22,173 nucleotides of DNA from NCBI GenBank assembly GCA_002479455.1, contig DLNB01000043.1, forward strand, positions 1-22,173. The letters run 5' to 3'. The DNA comes from Acetothermia bacterium UBA7521. Its GTDB lineage: Bacteria; Bipolaricaulota; Bipolaricaulia; Bipolaricaulales; Bipolaricaulaceae. The position numbers and the translations under genes are program-made. The notes beneath the pieces were generated by a model. It ran no database searches. It saw nothing but the letters and a program-made list of their open reading frames with translations, and was not told the DNA's origin. Below, one piece after another: positions 21,226 through 22,173 of the stretch (positions within the stretch are counted from its first letter, which is position 1; the number at the start of each line of letters is the position of its first letter).

Positions 21226-22124
21226 CCCCTAGTCGGCTCCCTCTGACCGAAGTCCATCCCGGGGTGTGGTTCCTGGACACGAACCAGTTCGGTACCGCTG
21301 GCCAAGGAGGGGTGTACGTGCTGGGCGGGAAGCCGGCGGCCCTCATCGAGGCGGGGACCTCGCTCGCCCAGGAACGCATCCTAACCGCACTCGAGCGCCT
21401 GGGCATCGCCCGTGAAGATGTAGGCTGGATCTTCCTCACCCACATTCACCTCGACCACGCGGGCGGGGCGGGAGAACTCCTCAGAAAACTCCCCGCGGCG
21501 AAGGTCGTCGTGCACACGCGCGGCGCGCGGCACCTCATGGACCCATCGCGCCTCGTGGCGTCGGTGAAGGAGGCGGTCCGCGAGCGATTCCCCCTCTACG
21601 GAACCGTCGTCCCCATCTCGGAAGAGCGCCTCCACGCGGCCCAGGACGGGGAGGTCTTCTCCCTGGGCCAGTTCCGGACCCGCGCCGTGGATGCGCCCGG
21701 ACACGCCCCCCACCACCTGTGTTACTTCGCCGAAGGGCAGAAGCTCCTCTTCACCGGGGATGCGGTGGGGCTCTATCTCGAAGGAACGCTCATCCCATCC
21801 ACCGTTCCCCCGAGCTTCGACCTCGATCTGTCCCTGGCGACCCTCGACCGGCTCGCCGCGCTCAATCCCCAGCGCCTCCTCTTCACTCACTACGGATCCG
21901 GATCCCCGCAGCTTCTCCCCCAGTACGCGGCGCTCCTCCGGTCGTGGGTCGAGCGGGTGGCCGAGATCCGGCGGACCCACTCCAATGAGGCGGCGGTTGT
22001 GGAGCGCGTTCTCGTCGAGGCGGAACGGGACGGTGTCGTCCTGTCGGGACCCGCACGGGGGGACCTGGCGATGTCCGTGCGCGGCGTTCTGGTCTACCTG
22101 GACCAGCGGGAGGGCAAGACGTGA
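21222..22124 (+). CDS. Metallo-beta-lactamase-fold hydrolase
   Basis: A 300-residue MBL-fold protein. All metal ligands are visible: THIHLDH (H74, H76, D78, H79), H161 in APGHAPHH, D180 in FTGDAVGL, and H223 in FTHYG. It resembles the broad glyoxalase II-like/MBL hydrolase group; the helical C-terminus (about 230-300) may cover the active site. The substrate is unknown. GTG 21222 overlaps the permease stop; the open frame back to 20766 is an antiparallel-type shadow of the permease gene and is not used. Its TGA overlaps the GTG of priA. Confidence 0.88.
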   Translation: MTPSRLPLTEVHPGVWFLDTNQFGTAGQGGVYVLGGKPAALIEAGTSLAQERILTALERLGIAREDVGWIFLTHIHLDHAGGAGELLRKLPAAKVVVHTRGARHLMDPSRLVASVKEAVRERFPLYGTVVPISEERLHAAQDGEVFSLGQFRTRAVDAPGHAPHHLCYFAEGQKLLFTGDAVGLYLEGTLIPSTVPPSFDLDLSLATLDRLAALNPQRLLFTHYGSGSPQLLPQYAALLRSWVERVAEIRRTHSNEAAVVERVLVEAERDGVVLSGPARGDLAMSVRGVLVYLDQREGKT

Positions 22125-22173
22125 TCGCCCGGGTGGCCCTCCCCATCCCCCGGGCCGCCCCGTTCGACTACGA
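22121..22173 (+). CDS. priA: Start of primosomal protein N' (PriA), cut by the window edge
   Basis: Only 17 codons are visible: VIARVALPIPRAAPFDY. This fits the PriA N-terminus, which typically reads (I/V)A-x-V-x-(L/V)-P-x-P-(L/x)-x-x-x-FDY. PriA is the replication-restart helicase. GTG 22121 overlaps the previous stop. The call rests on this short motif alone. Confidence 0.65.
   Translation, partial: MIARVALPIPRAAPFDY

Overview
The window reads as chromosomal DNA from a high-GC, deep-branching bacterium, probably an uncultivated lineage. The organism call is an inference from two things: a NusG with a large Thermotoga-type insertion, and markedly divergent EF-Tu and RpoB sequences. Bipolaricaulota/Acetothermia-like is one guess that I cannot test here. 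From about 5.6 kb onward the genes are dense, often overlap by a few bases, and follow a classic core-gene order. The first 3.5 kb looks less GC-rich and more like accessory DNA.

Layout. (1) 1-1350: a membrane protein with a channel-like pore region but no canonical K+ filter. (2) 1433-5253, minus strand: a type ISP/IIG-like restriction-modification gene split in two. The PD-(D/E)XK nuclease plus N6-adenine methyltransferase half (5253-3394) and the target-recognition half (2737-1628) are separated by a complete HEPN-MNT pair (3410-2734). All junctions overlap, so the four ORFs form one coupled operon. The recognition half also ends at an in-frame TAG, with the conserved C-terminus still readable downstream. 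(3) 5302-5561: six hairpin repeats, partly in a 38-bp tandem period. (4) 5632-7590, minus strand: two DUF47/PhoU-like proteins and a DEDD exonuclease-like protein. (5) 7668-10580, plus strand: an overlapping operon of an EF-G-2-like GTPase, a CBS-domain protein and a YjbQ-family protein. (6) 10765-19478: tRNA-Thr(UGU), tRNA-Tyr(GUA), tRNA-Thr(GGU), tuf, rpmG, tRNA-Trp(CCA), secE, nusG, rplK, rplA, rplJ, rplL, rpoB. This is the standard translation/transcription cluster, but rpoC does not follow rpoB. (7) 19483-22173: Nudix hydrolase, ArsB/NhaD-type permease, metallo-beta-lactamase-fold hydrolase and the first codons of priA, nearly or actually overlapping.

The two strongest candidates for something undescribed are the nested HEPN-MNT/type ISP defence operon and the EF-Tu whose switch I (effector) loop departs from the near-invariant RGITI sequence. 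The nested operon recalls the PrrC anticodon nuclease embedded in a type I R-M locus. All family assignments rest on motifs read by eye; no database search was possible.
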